Part shown: positions 53,895 to 62,472 of the stretch, piece by piece
How positions within the stretch are numbered: the first letter of the stretch is position 1
Layout: each line of letters opens with the position of its first letter
Assembly (NCBI GenBank): GCA_949288855.1
Contig: CASELS010000001.1
Location: 1-64,000 of the forward strand
Direction of reading: 5' to 3'
Length of the DNA: 64,000 nt
DNA from: an uncultured Collinsella sp.
Lineage (GTDB): Bacteria; Actinomycetota; Coriobacteriia; Coriobacteriales; Coriobacteriaceae
Program-made: the position numbers and the translations under genes
Notes under the pieces: model-generated
Database searches by the model: none
Seen by the model: the letters and a program-made list of their open reading frames with translations, nothing else
What the model was told of the DNA's origin: nothing

Positions 53895-55136
53895 ATGGCT
53901 CGCGACCATACGGACAAACTGACGCTTGCCGCGGTGCTCGGCGCCATGGGGCCGGGCCTTTTGGCGGCGCTTGCCGGCAACGACGCCGGTGGCATTGCCA
54001 CCTATTCGAGCGCCGGCGCCACCTATGGCTACCGGACGCTGTGGATCTTGCCCATCATGGCGGTGCTGCTCATTGTGGTGCAGGAGACGGCGGCGCGCTG
54101 CGGGTGCGTGACGGGTAAGGGCTTTGCGTCCCTCATCCGCGAGAAATTTGGTATCCGCCGAAGCGCCCTTGCCATGGCGGCGCTGCTTATCGCCAACACG
54201 GCGGTCACCATCTCCGAGTTTGCAGGACTTGCGAGCGGCCTTGCGCTCTTTGGGGTGCCCAAGACCATTTCTGTCCCGCTCATGGGCCTTGTGATCTGGC
54301 TGCTCACCATGGCGGGGAGTTTCCGACGCATCGAGCGCGTGCTGCTGGCGGTGAGCTGCGTGTTTGTGACCTACGTGGTCGCTGCGTTTATGGTGGGGCC
54401 CAACTGGGGGGACGTTGCTACCTCGACGGTGGTTCCCCACCTGGTGGCGAGCCCCGACTACGTGTCGCTTCTGGTTGCCACTATCGGTACCACCATTGCC
54501 CCGTGGATGATCTTTCTCGCGCAAAACAACGTGGTCGATAAGAACGCCGACGAGTCCGACATCCCGCTGCAGCGCGTGGACACCGTGTCGGGCTCGGTGC
54601 TCGCCTGCGCCATTGCCTGGTTCATCATTGTGACCACGGGGTCGGTGCTCTTCCCGGCGGGCATCGGGGTCTCCGATGCCGCTGACGCGGCGCTTGCCCT
54701 CGAGCCTATCGTGGGTCCGTGGTCGACGGTGCTTTTTGCGGCCGGCCTCGTGGCGGCGAGTTTTCTTGCCGCCTGCGTGCTGCCGGGCGTGACGTCGTCT
54801 GCCATCTGCGAGGCCTTTGGCTGGGAGCGCGGCGCCGACCGCAGCTGGGATGAGGCGCCCGTCTACCGCGGCATCATTACCGCTGTCATCATCTGCGCGG
54901 CGCTGCTCGTCATCCTGCCCGGCGTGAACCTCTTTGAGATTATGATGTCGGCGCAGGTCATCAATGGTGTGCTTCTGCCAGTGCTGCTCGTGTTTTTGGT
55001 CTTTATCGCAAGCGACAAGATCATCATGGGGACGTATCGCAACGGGCGCGTGTGGAACATCCTCACGTGGGCGACCATCGCCCTCATCACGGTGCTCACC
55101 GTAGTCATGTTTGCGCTCATGCTCTTGGGGTTCTAG
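53895..55136 (+). CDS. Nramp-related magnesium/divalent-metal transporter (NRMT type)
   Basis: 413 residues and about eleven helices of the Nramp fold. The Nramp DPGN motif on helix 1 reads Asp30-Ala-Gly-Gly (AGNDAGGIATYSSAGATYGY) and the helix-6 MPH motif reads Ala202-Pro-Trp (GTTIAPWMIFLAQNN). Loss of the helix-6 Met is a marker of NRMT proteins, which move Mg2+ rather than transition metals; the one studied in detail is from Eggerthella lenta, a relative. No strong RBS is visible, so translation may be coupled to the upstream gene. It should take up Mg2+ under control of the MgtE-like partner. Confidence 0.85.
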   Translation: MARDHTDKLTLAAVLGAMGPGLLAALAGNDAGGIATYSSAGATYGYRTLWILPIMAVLLIVVQETAARCGCVTGKGFASLIREKFGIRRSALAMAALLIANTAVTISEFAGLASGLALFGVPKTISVPLMGLVIWLLTMAGSFRRIERVLLAVSCVFVTYVVAAFMVGPNWGDVATSTVVPHLVASPDYVSLLVATIGTTIAPWMIFLAQNNVVDKNADESDIPLQRVDTVSGSVLACAIAWFIIVTTGSVLFPAGIGVSDAADAALALEPIVGPWSTVLFAAGLVAASFLAACVLPGVTSSAICEAFGWERGADRSWDEAPVYRGIITAVIICAALLVILPGVNLFEIMMSAQVINGVLLPVLLVFLVFIASDKIIMGTYRNGRVWNILTWATIALITVLTVVMFALMLLGF

Positions 55137-55278
55137 CACAAGGGCAAGCCCAGTACGGTCTGTTCCTGAGCTTTTGATTGAGACGGGTGCGTTTGGGCGG
55201 TCCTCGGTCGCGCAGGCAGGGTGCAGGTATTACAGTAGGTGGGCTGTAGAGTCTGAGAAACGGATATACCTGCCGCCT

Positions 55279-57633
55279 ATGTTGCCTTTTTCTTTCCAAC
55301 CCGATTCACGTCGTCGCCCGTCTACGTCCCCGCGCGCACCGCAGCGCCGCGCGGGCGCGGGGCGCCCTGTTGCCGGCCAAAGACCTGTTGCCTCCCAGAG
55401 CGGCTCCGCTCGCCGCGCTGGCGCAACTTCCCGCGGCACCGGCGCTCGTCCTTCTGCCGCCCCTGCTGTTGCGGCGGCTGCGCCTGCGTCCGCACCGCGC
55501 CGTATGCGCTACATCCCCGCCCTCGATGGTATCCGCACGCTCGCCGTCATCGCAGTGGTGCTCTACCACCTGCATCTGCCTTGGGCACAGGGCGGCCTGC
55601 TTGGCGTGACGATGTTCTTTGTTCTGTCCGGTTACCTCATCACGCGTCTTCTTATCGCGGAGTTTGACCAGTCGGGCAAGATTGACCTCAAGAGCTTCTG
55701 GCTGCGCCGCATCCGTCGTCTGCTGCCGGCAATCGTGACCGTTGTGGTTGTCACCATCGTGCTCTGCACTATCTTCAACCACGTCATGCTCACCAAGATG
55801 CGTCCGGACATCATCCCGTCGCTTTTGTTCGTCAACAACTGGTGGCAGATCTTCAACAACGTCTCGTACTTCAACGCGCTCGGCGACCCCTCACCGCTCA
55901 CGCACTTTTGGTCGCTCGCCATCGAGGAGCAGTTCTACCTCGTCTGGCCGCCGGTTCTTCTGGTGATGCTGCGCGTCGGCACCCGTCACCGCGTGGCGCG
56001 CCGCTTTGTGCTTGTGCTCGCCATCGTCTCGGCCGCGGCGATGACGCTTCTCTATGATCCGGCGGCCGACCCGAGCCGCCTGTACTACGGAACCGATACC
56101 CGGGCGTTCTCGCTGCTGTTGGGTGCCTGGCTCGCGTTCATTCCCGAGGGGTCCATGCGCCCCGCGCGCCTGGTGCGCGTGCTCGGCCTTGACCGCTTCC
56201 TCCCGGCGCTTGCAGAAAACGATGCCGACGCCGAGGCGCTCACGCCCGAGGAGCTCGCTGCGCTTAACGTGGCCACGCCGAGCACATACGGCGCTGCCGC
56301 ATCGCGCCCCTCGCGCCGCGGCGCTGCGGGGGCGGCCGAGAGCGACAAGGTCTGGCAGCTCGATGTGATTGGCCTTATCGGCATCGTCGGTCTTGTGCTC
56401 ATGGTGCTCTTCACCAACGGATACACCGCGTTTCAGTACCAGGGCGGCACGCTGTTCGCCACCGTGTTGACCCTGATGGTCATCGCCGCCGCCGTCCAGC
56501 CGGGCGGCATGGTCGCCCGTGCGCTCTCGCTGCCGCCACTCGTGTGGCTCGGCCAGCGCTCGTACAGCATTTATCTTTGGCACTACCCGTTGCTTCTGCT
56601 TATGAATCCGGTTTCCAACATCAACGAGACCCCGTGGTGGATGCTCATCATCCAGGCGCTGGTTGTGGTGGCGGCGGCCGAGATCTCCTACCGCTTCATC
56701 GAGACGCCGTTCCGCAAGGGTGCCTTTGGTGCCTTCCTGCGCCGCGTTCGTGCCGAGGGTGCGACGCCGGCGGGGATCGTGCGCGCCCATCCGGTGCGCG
56801 CGGGCGCCCTGGCGCTCGTGCTCGCTGTTGCTTTGGGTGGTCTGGTCTTTGTGCCGGACACCTCGGCGCTCTCTGCCGAGGGCGCGGCGGTGCTCAACAC
56901 CGAGGAGGATGCCGCGACGGATGCCGACGCGGCGGACACCACCGGTGATACCGAGGGCGCAACCGAGTCCTCCGATCAGGGCACGACGGAAGATCCTTCC
57001 ACCGATGCGGTCGTTGCGGGGGAGGACGGGTTCCCGGAGGGCTCCTACGACGTGGTCATGGTGGGCGACTCCGTGTCGCTGCGCGCCGTGCCCGACTTTG
57101 AGTCGACCTTCCCGCACGGGCACATCGATGCGGCAAAGAGCCGCCAGTTCTCTGCCGGTGCGGAGTCCTATGCAAGCTACGTCCAGCAAAACCTTGCCGG
57201 AAAGATCGCCGTGTTTGCCCTCGGCACCAATGGTCTGGTGACCGACGAGGCGATCGACGGCCTTATGGCGACGGTGGGGGAGGATCGCATCGCCGTGTTC
57301 GTGAACACGCGCAGCCCCCAACCCTGGGTCCAGGCGACCAACGACGCCATCGGCCGCGCGGCTGAGCGCTATGCCAACGTGCGCGTTATCGACTGGTACG
57401 GCTACTCGGCGGGGCGCAACGACCTCTTTGACGGCGACGGCACCCATCTCTCGTCCTCGGGCGCCAAGGAGTACATCAACCTGGTTTACGACGCAATCAA
57501 GAACGACCTGCCGCTCCACCCCGAGGATCATACCGATGATCCGGCGGTCGTGGCGGTGCGCGACGCAATGACCAAGTTCTGCGCGGCGCTCGCGCCCGAC
57601 GTGCACCCGCTCAACCCAAAGGACGACCAGTAG
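55279..57633 (+). CDS. OatA-like membrane O-acyltransferase with SGNH domain
   Basis: 784 residues: Pro/Arg/Ala-rich disordered N-terminus (about 1-75), an acyltransferase-3 membrane domain of about ten helices (about 77-505; RYIPALDGIRTLAVIAVVLYHL, FFVLSGYLITRLL, LTHFWSLAIEEQFYLVWP) carrying a cytoplasmic insert, a Thr/Asp-rich linker, and an extracytoplasmic SGNH esterase domain (about 585-755; VVMVGDSVSLRA with nucleophile Ser, and DGTHLSSSGAKEY giving the Asp/His). OatA acetylates MurNAc O-6 of peptidoglycan, blocking lysozyme. The ATG at 55279 is a best guess: the upstream frame is out of character and RBS is weak. Confidence 0.9.
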   Translation: MLPFSFQPDSRRRPSTSPRAPQRRAGAGRPVAGQRPVASQSGSARRAGATSRGTGARPSAAPAVAAAAPASAPRRMRYIPALDGIRTLAVIAVVLYHLHLPWAQGGLLGVTMFFVLSGYLITRLLIAEFDQSGKIDLKSFWLRRIRRLLPAIVTVVVVTIVLCTIFNHVMLTKMRPDIIPSLLFVNNWWQIFNNVSYFNALGDPSPLTHFWSLAIEEQFYLVWPPVLLVMLRVGTRHRVARRFVLVLAIVSAAAMTLLYDPAADPSRLYYGTDTRAFSLLLGAWLAFIPEGSMRPARLVRVLGLDRFLPALAENDADAEALTPEELAALNVATPSTYGAAASRPSRRGAAGAAESDKVWQLDVIGLIGIVGLVLMVLFTNGYTAFQYQGGTLFATVLTLMVIAAAVQPGGMVARALSLPPLVWLGQRSYSIYLWHYPLLLLMNPVSNINETPWWMLIIQALVVVAAAEISYRFIETPFRKGAFGAFLRRVRAEGATPAGIVRAHPVRAGALALVLAVALGGLVFVPDTSALSAEGAAVLNTEEDAATDADAADTTGDTEGATESSDQGTTEDPSTDAVVAGEDGFPEGSYDVVMVGDSVSLRAVPDFESTFPHGHIDAAKSRQFSAGAESYASYVQQNLAGKIAVFALGTNGLVTDEAIDGLMATVGEDRIAVFVNTRSPQPWVQATNDAIGRAAERYANVRVIDWYGYSAGRNDLFDGDGTHLSSSGAKEYINLVYDAIKNDLPLHPEDHTDDPAVVAVRDAMTKFCAALAPDVHPLNPKDDQ

Positions 57634-57643
57634 CGCACCCGCG

Positions 57644-57672
57644 GCGTCCCCGGCGCCAAAAACCGGGGACGC
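57644..57672 (+). terminator. Hairpin after the acyltransferase gene
   Basis: GCGTCCCCGG, loop CGCCAAAAA, CCGGGGACGC. A perfect ten-base stem 11 bases past the stop. There is no clear T-run, so termination strength is uncertain. Confidence 0.7.
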
Positions 57673-57722
57673 AACGAAGGCGAAACATCCGCAACAGGCT
57701 CGTAACATGCGACGCCCCTGCG

Positions 57723-57751
57723 TTGACTCCATCAAACTAAAGCGCGATACT
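57723..57751 (+). promoter_or_regulatory. Promoter of the cstA leader
   Basis: -35 TTGACT (57723-57728) and -10 GATACT (57746-57751) with a 17-base spacer. The expected start is near 57758, about 60 bases before the leader peptide. Confidence 0.75.
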
Positions 57752-57816
57752 GCCCTTCGTTGGAACGAGACGTGTCGGCGTGGAGCCGGCACCCGATACC
57801 AAAAGGATCGCGCAAC

Positions 57817-57861
57817 ATGAACGTACGTCACCTATCTATCGCTATTGAGATTATTGCCTAG
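57817..57861 (+). CDS. cstA leader peptide (candidate)
   Basis: MNVRHLSIAIEIIA, 14 codons plus TAG, with AAAAGGA eight bases before the ATG. It has four Ile and one Leu codons, three Ile codons close together near the end (ATT GAG ATT ATT). It ends 16 bases before hairpin 1 of the attenuator. Layout is that of amino-acid biosynthesis leader peptides; here it would make cstA expression respond to isoleucine (or translation rate). No homologue is known to me. Confidence 0.65.
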   Translation: MNVRHLSIAIEIIA

Positions 57862-57877
57862 CGCGGATAGGTGCCAT

Positions 57878-57953
57878 ACCGGTCCGCGCTACAGAGGCGG
57901 ACCGGTCCTTTGCGGGGCCGTCGACCGAATGCGACGGCCCCGCGTTTTGTTTG
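57878..57953 (+). terminator. Transcription attenuator of cstA
   Basis: Four pairing segments are seen. 1:2 is ACCGGTCCGC (57878) with GCGGACCGGT (57897). 3:4 is the terminator GCGGGGCCGTCG (57912) with CGACGGCCCCGC (57932), followed by GTTTTGTTTG. An alternative 2:3 antiterminator, CGGTCC with GGGCCG around TTTGCG, is possible. Together with the leader peptide this is a classical attenuator. Confidence 0.8.
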
Positions 57954-57984
57954 CGTTGCGATGGTTCTGAAGGGGGCATTTCGT

Positions 57985-59823
57985 ATGAACGGTTTGTTGG
58001 TTGTGCTTGCCGCGGCGGTGGTGCTCGCCGTCGGCTATCTGCTCTACGGGCGTTGGCTCGCCCGTACCTGGGGTGTGGATGCCGAGGCGCTCACCCCTGC
58101 GCGCCGCATGGAGGACGGGAAGAACTTCTCGCCCGCGTCGTGCTTCACGGTGTTCTCGCATCAGTTCAGCTCCATCTGCGGCGCGGGCCCTGTCACGGGC
58201 ACCATCGCCGCCATGATGTTTGGCTGGCTGCCGGTGCTTCTGTGGGTGCTCGTGGGCGGCATCTTCTTTGGCGCGGTGCACGACTTCGGTGCGCTGTACG
58301 CGAGCGTGAAGAACAACGGCAAGTCCCTCGCCCAGCTTATCGAGAAGTACATCGGTCGCACCGGCCGCAAGCTCTTCTTGCTCTTCAGCTGGCTTTTCAC
58401 CATCATCGTGATCGCTGCTTTTGTCGATATGGTTGCGGGCACCTTCATGACGGTGACTGACGCCTCGGGTGCCGTCGACACGGCCGCCTCGTACTTTGGC
58501 GGTACGGCGGGTACCATCTCGATCCTCTTCACGTTTGTTGCCATTGCCTTTGGCTGGGTGTGCCGCCGTTTCAACCTCACCGGCTGGCGTGAGCTTGCGG
58601 TGGGCGTCGTGCTCTTTGTGGCCATGTTTGCCGTCGGCATGCAGTTCCCGGTGTACCTCGACAAGATGGGCTGGTTTGCGGTCATCACGGTGTACCTGCT
58701 CTTTGCGGCGGCCATGCCCATCCAGGTGCTCAAGCAGCCGCGTGACTACCTCACGAGCATCATGATGCTCGTCATGATCGGTTGCGCCGTGGTGGGCATC
58801 TTTGTGCTCGCGCTCGGTGGCAATGCCGAGATGACTGCCCCGATGGTCGCCGATTTTGGCGCGCTCGCCGAGGGCGGAAGCTACGTGTTCCCGCTGCTGT
58901 TTGTATCCGTCGCCTGCGGTGCGCTCTCGGGCTTCCACAGCCTCGTCTCCACCAACACCTCCTCCAAGCAGGTGGAGAAGGAGCAGGACATGGTCGTGGT
59001 GGGTTACGGCGCTATGGTGCTCGAGTCCTTTGTGGGCGTGCTCGCCATCGTGTTTGCCGCCATCATGTTCACGACCATGAATACCTCCGGTGCGGGCGGT
59101 GCGCTGGTGGGCACCCCCTTCCAGATCTTCAGCCAGGGCGTTGCCCGCGGCATGACCGCCTTTGGAGTTGATTCGACGCTCGCTACGGTCTTCATGACCA
59201 TGTGCGTCTCCGCGCTCGCCCTTACCTCGGTTGATGCCGTCGCACGTATCGGCCGCCTCTCCTTCCAAGAGTTCTTTGCCAAGAGCAATGACGCGCTCGA
59301 GGATGAGCAGGCTGAGCTCGCTGGTGTGCCTAAGGTTCTCTCCAACACCTGGGTCGCCACCGTGCTCACGCTCGTCCTCGGCCTCGCCCTCGCCTTTGGC
59401 GGCTACACCAACATCTGGCCGCTGTTTGGCGCTTCCAACCAGCTTCTTGGCGGTATGACCATGATCACGCTCGCGGTCTTCTGCAAGTGCACCGGTCGCC
59501 GCGGCTTCATGCTCTACGTGCCCGTGGTCTTTCTGCTGTGCTCCACGTTCACGTCGCTCGTGCAGTCCACGCTCGGCTGCATCACCGCGCTTCAGACGAG
59601 CGGCGTTGCCGTTATCGCAACGTCCGGCCTGCAGCTCGTGTTTGCGATTCTGCTGATGGTCCTTGGCGTGATTGTGGCGTACAACTGCCTGAAGGAGTTC
59701 TTCACCAAGGGGGCGGGCTCGCTTCCCGACGAGGAGCCCGAGTGGACCGAGCTCGGTCGCGCTCATTGCGCGCGCCCCGACGCAGCGGACGCTCCCGCAG
59801 AGGGTGCCAGCGCCCGCGCGTAG
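57985..59823 (+). CDS. cstA: Carbon starvation protein A family transporter
   Basis: 612 residues with about 16 membrane helices. CstA features are NFSPASCFTVFSHQFSSICGAGPVTGTIAAMMFGWLPVLLW in the first third and YTNIWPLFGASNQLLGGMTMITL in the last. It takes up peptides or pyruvate during carbon limitation. Start 57985 has AGGGGGC upstream; the longer frame starts inside the attenuator hairpin. It is monocistronic, bounded by terminators at 57912 and 59863, and has the leader described above. Confidence 0.95.
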   Translation: MNGLLVVLAAAVVLAVGYLLYGRWLARTWGVDAEALTPARRMEDGKNFSPASCFTVFSHQFSSICGAGPVTGTIAAMMFGWLPVLLWVLVGGIFFGAVHDFGALYASVKNNGKSLAQLIEKYIGRTGRKLFLLFSWLFTIIVIAAFVDMVAGTFMTVTDASGAVDTAASYFGGTAGTISILFTFVAIAFGWVCRRFNLTGWRELAVGVVLFVAMFAVGMQFPVYLDKMGWFAVITVYLLFAAAMPIQVLKQPRDYLTSIMMLVMIGCAVVGIFVLALGGNAEMTAPMVADFGALAEGGSYVFPLLFVSVACGALSGFHSLVSTNTSSKQVEKEQDMVVVGYGAMVLESFVGVLAIVFAAIMFTTMNTSGAGGALVGTPFQIFSQGVARGMTAFGVDSTLATVFMTMCVSALALTSVDAVARIGRLSFQEFFAKSNDALEDEQAELAGVPKVLSNTWVATVLTLVLGLALAFGGYTNIWPLFGASNQLLGGMTMITLAVFCKCTGRRGFMLYVPVVFLLCSTFTSLVQSTLGCITALQTSGVAVIATSGLQLVFAILLMVLGVIVAYNCLKEFFTKGAGSLPDEEPEWTELGRAHCARPDAADAPAEGASARA

Positions 59824-59862
59824 CGCTTGACGTACAGCCTTTCCTCTCTAGAACGAGGTTGA

Positions 59863-59900
59863 GAACGGGCTCCGGCGATACGACCGGAGCCCGTTCTTTG
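59863..59900 (+). terminator. Rho-independent terminator of cstA
   Basis: GAACGGGCTCCGG, loop CGATACGA, CCGGAGCCCGTTC, then TTTG. Perfect 13-bp stem. Confidence 0.92.
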
Positions 59901-59916
59901 TTCATTGTGAGCTTTC

Positions 59917-60090
59917 TGGTCAAATAGGGCCATGAGAGGGCATTCCTCGAAGCTCCACGAAGCGTCTGGGTACGGTTTGAAGCCTGCCTCTAGCGCATTA
60001 TGTCGCGGATTGCGGTGAATCGTCGTCACAGAGCAAGGAAAGTGAAAAGCTGGATGAAGAGGACTGCCCTCTCACGGGGTGATTTGACCA
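59917..60090. repeat. 174-bp element with long terminal inverted repeats
   Basis: Ends TGGTCAAAT (59917) and ATTTGACCA (60082) and inner arms TGAGAGGGCA-T-TCCTC (59933) and GAGGA-C-TGCCCTCTCA (60060) are inverted copies, with a mismatched stretch between. The 110-base interior has no ORF. It looks like a miniature inverted-repeat element or a structured RNA. A similar left arm is at 27030. Confidence 0.55.
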
Positions 60091-60450
60091 AAGCGGTAAA
60101 TGCGAACGTCTAAACCTCTGCGCGTGTGTTACCGTGAGGAAGGCGGGTGTCCCGTGCCAGCGGTCCGGCTCCGTCTCACGTTTTCAGCGCTGGTAGCCTC
60201 GTTCGGCGTCAGTCGGGCGGGGCTACCCGCGTTTCCGGCATGCCTCTTTTCCGTCCAACTAAAGCCCTCATGGGTCACTAGCAAACGGGGCCCATGGGGG
60301 GACCGGCGCGAGGAGTTAAATAAAGAAGCGCGGCATTTTTTTAAAACGCTGATTCTCGATGCGCGGCGCATCAGCGGAGGTGTTTTGCGCCGTGTTTTCT
60401 TTGAATTTGGCTCACGTTTGGCTTACATCCTTAGCTCAAAGAGAGAAAAG
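60091..60450. other. Non-coding stretch without clear content
   Basis: About 360 bases between the inverted-repeat element and the tRNA-Gln terminator. One open frame (60100-60528) runs into the tRNA and has no homology or RBS. A small inverted repeat (CGCTGAT at about 60348, ATCAGCG at about 60370) and AT-richer tail are the only structure seen. Confidence 0.6.
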
Positions 60451-60486
60451 AAAAACAGCTCAGGCCGTGTTATAGGCCCTGAGCTG
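60451..60486 (-). terminator. Terminator of tRNA-Gln
   Basis: On the minus strand CAGCTCAGG and CCTGAGCTG arms around a GGCC-rich middle, followed by TTTTTCTTTTC. Confidence 0.85.
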
Positions 60487-60499
60487 CTATCTTTCGTGG

Positions 60500-60570
60500 C
60501 TGGGGCAGAGGGATTCGAACCCCCGTAACCGGCACCAAAAACCGGGGTCCTGCCGCTGGACGATGCCCCA
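60500..60570 (-). tRNA. tRNA-Gln (anticodon TTG)
   Basis: The acceptor TGGGGCA/TGCCCCA, anticodon arm CCGG-T-TTTTGGT-GCCGG with TTG at the anticodon positions, and T loop TTCGAAT fold normally; discriminator G. CCA is not encoded. Divergently placed between cstA and the CwlM-like gene. Confidence 0.95.
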
Positions 60571-60613
60571 CTATGCTGCGCTAACCGTATGCGGCGCGCG
60601 TCAGACAGTGTAC

Positions 60614-61516
60614 CTAATTGCTCAGCGCATCGCAAACGCCGTCGAGCAGCTGCACGGCGAGCGCCTGCGCATCGCTGGTGGTAAACGAACCGATGCGCGT
60701 CATGCCCGTGAGCTCGATGCGAATGCGCGCGGGTGCTTTCTCCGCAGCGGCAAACGCGGTGCGCAGACGCTGCGAAAGGTTCGCGCAGGTGGAGAGGTCA
60801 ATAGTTGCGCGCGGCTCGGCATCCTCGGGAAGCTCGGTCGATGCGATCTCGAGGATAAGGTCTGCGTCCTCGGGAGCGGTGTCGTCGCAAAGCGTGAAAC
60901 CGCTACCCTCAGTTGTGGCAGAAGCGATGTTCCACATGCGTGAGGCAACGTTGCGCGAGATGGGGTCGTCGCCAATAACGGCGATGCGGTAGCGCTCGAG
61001 CACGCTTGCGGCGCGCGCAAAGCCGGTGCGGACCTCGGACTCGCTTACCGAGGGCTTGCCGCCCCACACGTGATGCAGGCGCTTGATGTAGCTAAACGTA
61101 TCCTGAAAAGCCATGCCATCGGCAAAAAGGCCAACGTTCTCTTGGAACTGTTGCAGGGCTGCTTCCGTATGCGGGCCAAAGTAGCCGTCCGCCTCTCCGC
61201 ACGAGAAGCCAAGGGCGTTAAGGGCGTTTTGCAGCGTCTGCACGTCGGCGCCGTGGAAATTGGGGAGGCGGAGGTAGAGGGTGCGATCGCCCAGACGATA
61301 GGAGGCATCCACGAGCTTGCTCCAGCAAGCGAGATCGACGGCGCCCTCGGCGGCGAGACCCTGCTGGACGCGGAACGAGCGGACCGCCTCCTCAGTTGTG
61401 GTGCCAAAGCTGTGCTCGGCCACCTCGCCCGCGTCGAGCGTAAACCCGAGGGCGGCAAGACGGGTCTGGACGTCCTCTACGGCGGGACCCTGCATACCAC
61501 GCGTAATCGGTTCCAT
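60614..61516 (-). CDS. CwlM-like protein with two peptidoglycan-binding domains and degenerate amidase region
   Basis: 300 residues. Two PG_binding_1 repeats (about 6-70, 75-145; ASYRLGDRTLYLRLPNFHGADVQTLQNALNALGF in sense matches mycobacterial CwlM closely) are followed by a C-terminal part (about 175-300) that occupies the Amidase_3 position but lacks its zinc motifs. CwlM in mycobacteria is an inactive amidase that activates MurA. The start is taken at ATG 61516 (AGAGG upstream) rather than a TTG two codons earlier. No signal peptide, so cytoplasmic, in line with a regulator. MurA is not in the window. Confidence 0.75.
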   Translation of the reverse strand: MEPITRGMQGPAVEDVQTRLAALGFTLDAGEVAEHSFGTTTEEAVRSFRVQQGLAAEGAVDLACWSKLVDASYRLGDRTLYLRLPNFHGADVQTLQNALNALGFSCGEADGYFGPHTEAALQQFQENVGLFADGMAFQDTFSYIKRLHHVWGGKPSVSESEVRTGFARAASVLERYRIAVIGDDPISRNVASRMWNIASATTEGSGFTLCDDTAPEDADLILEIASTELPEDAEPRATIDLSTCANLSQRLRTAFAAAEKAPARIRIELTGMTRIGSFTTSDAQALAVQLLDGVCDALSN

Positions 61517-61737
61517 GGACAACCTCTTCGTATCGAAGCGCCCGCCTCGCGCAGCACGATGCGAGCGAAAAACGGCATAACTGGCTATTAGTCTAGCAAT
61601 TCGGGGTCACTCATGCTGGCGGAGCCGGCTATAGGGGGTCGCTTCAAGAAAGATTCCACGGTAGGACAGCCGTAGGAAGAAACTCGACAAATGCCTGCCA
61701 GAATACAATCGACAGAAGCAATCGATCGGAGGCCGGC

Positions 61738-62472
61738 ATGAACGAAGGCGCGCGTCTGCTTATTGTGGATGATGAACCGGATATTGTTCGCATGTTGGGT
61801 GCATATTTTGAGAGCGAGGGATATCGATGCACTTGCGCCACGAGTGCCGCCGAGGCCCTGGACGCGATTAACGCTGCACTTGCTGAGGGCGGCGCCTCGC
61901 AGAAGGCAATCGACCTAGCGCTGCTCGATGTGAATATGCCGGGTATGGATGGGTTTGCGCTCTGCCGAAAGATTCGGGAGCACGTGAGCTGTCCCATCAT
62001 CTTTCTGACGGCGCGCGTGGAAGACGCCGACCAGCTCGACGGCTTTGCCGCAGGAGCGGATGACTATGTGCTCAAGCCCTTCTCGCTCGCCGTGTTGGGC
62101 GGTCGCGTTCGCGCCCATCTTGCCCGAGAGGCGCGCCGGCCTGCCGCGACGGAAAGCGTGCGCATGTTCTCGGAGATCACCGTCGATTACGGGCGGCGCG
62201 CGGTTTCGATCGAACGGCCGGACGAGGCAGCCGCTGCGCTCGACCTTACGCGGACGGAGTTTGACATCGTGGCGATGCTCTCCAAGAACCCGGGGCGCGT
62301 GTATGACCGCCAGCAAATATACGAGCAGGTGTGGGATTGGGACGCTGAGGGCGATTCTGGCATAGTGCGTGAGCATGTGAGGCGTATCCGGCGCAAGTTT
62401 GCCGATGCGGGATGTGCGCAAGATCCCATAGCAACGGTGTGGGGCGTCGGGTACAAGTGGGAGGCGCGATGA
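61738..62472 (+). CDS. OmpR-family response regulator
   Basis: 244 residues. Receiver domain (about 6-122; LLIVDDEPDIVRML, phosphorylated Asp in LALLDVNMPGMDGF, Lys in DYVLKPFS) and a winged-helix DNA-binding domain (about 145-244; LTRTEFDIVAMLSKNPGRVYDRQQIYEQVW, VWGVGYKW). Its stop overlaps the kinase start (ATGA). It is divergent from the CwlM-like gene. Target genes are not evident. Confidence 0.95.
   Translation: MNEGARLLIVDDEPDIVRMLGAYFESEGYRCTCATSAAEALDAINAALAEGGASQKAIDLALLDVNMPGMDGFALCRKIREHVSCPIIFLTARVEDADQLDGFAAGADDYVLKPFSLAVLGGRVRAHLAREARRPAATESVRMFSEITVDYGRRAVSIERPDEAAAALDLTRTEFDIVAMLSKNPGRVYDRQQIYEQVWDWDAEGDSGIVREHVRRIRRKFADAGCAQDPIATVWGVGYKWEAR

Noticed and set aside
60100-60528. 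142-residue frame before tRNA-Gln
   Set aside because: No ribosome site, no recognisable sequence, and it runs through the tRNA gene.
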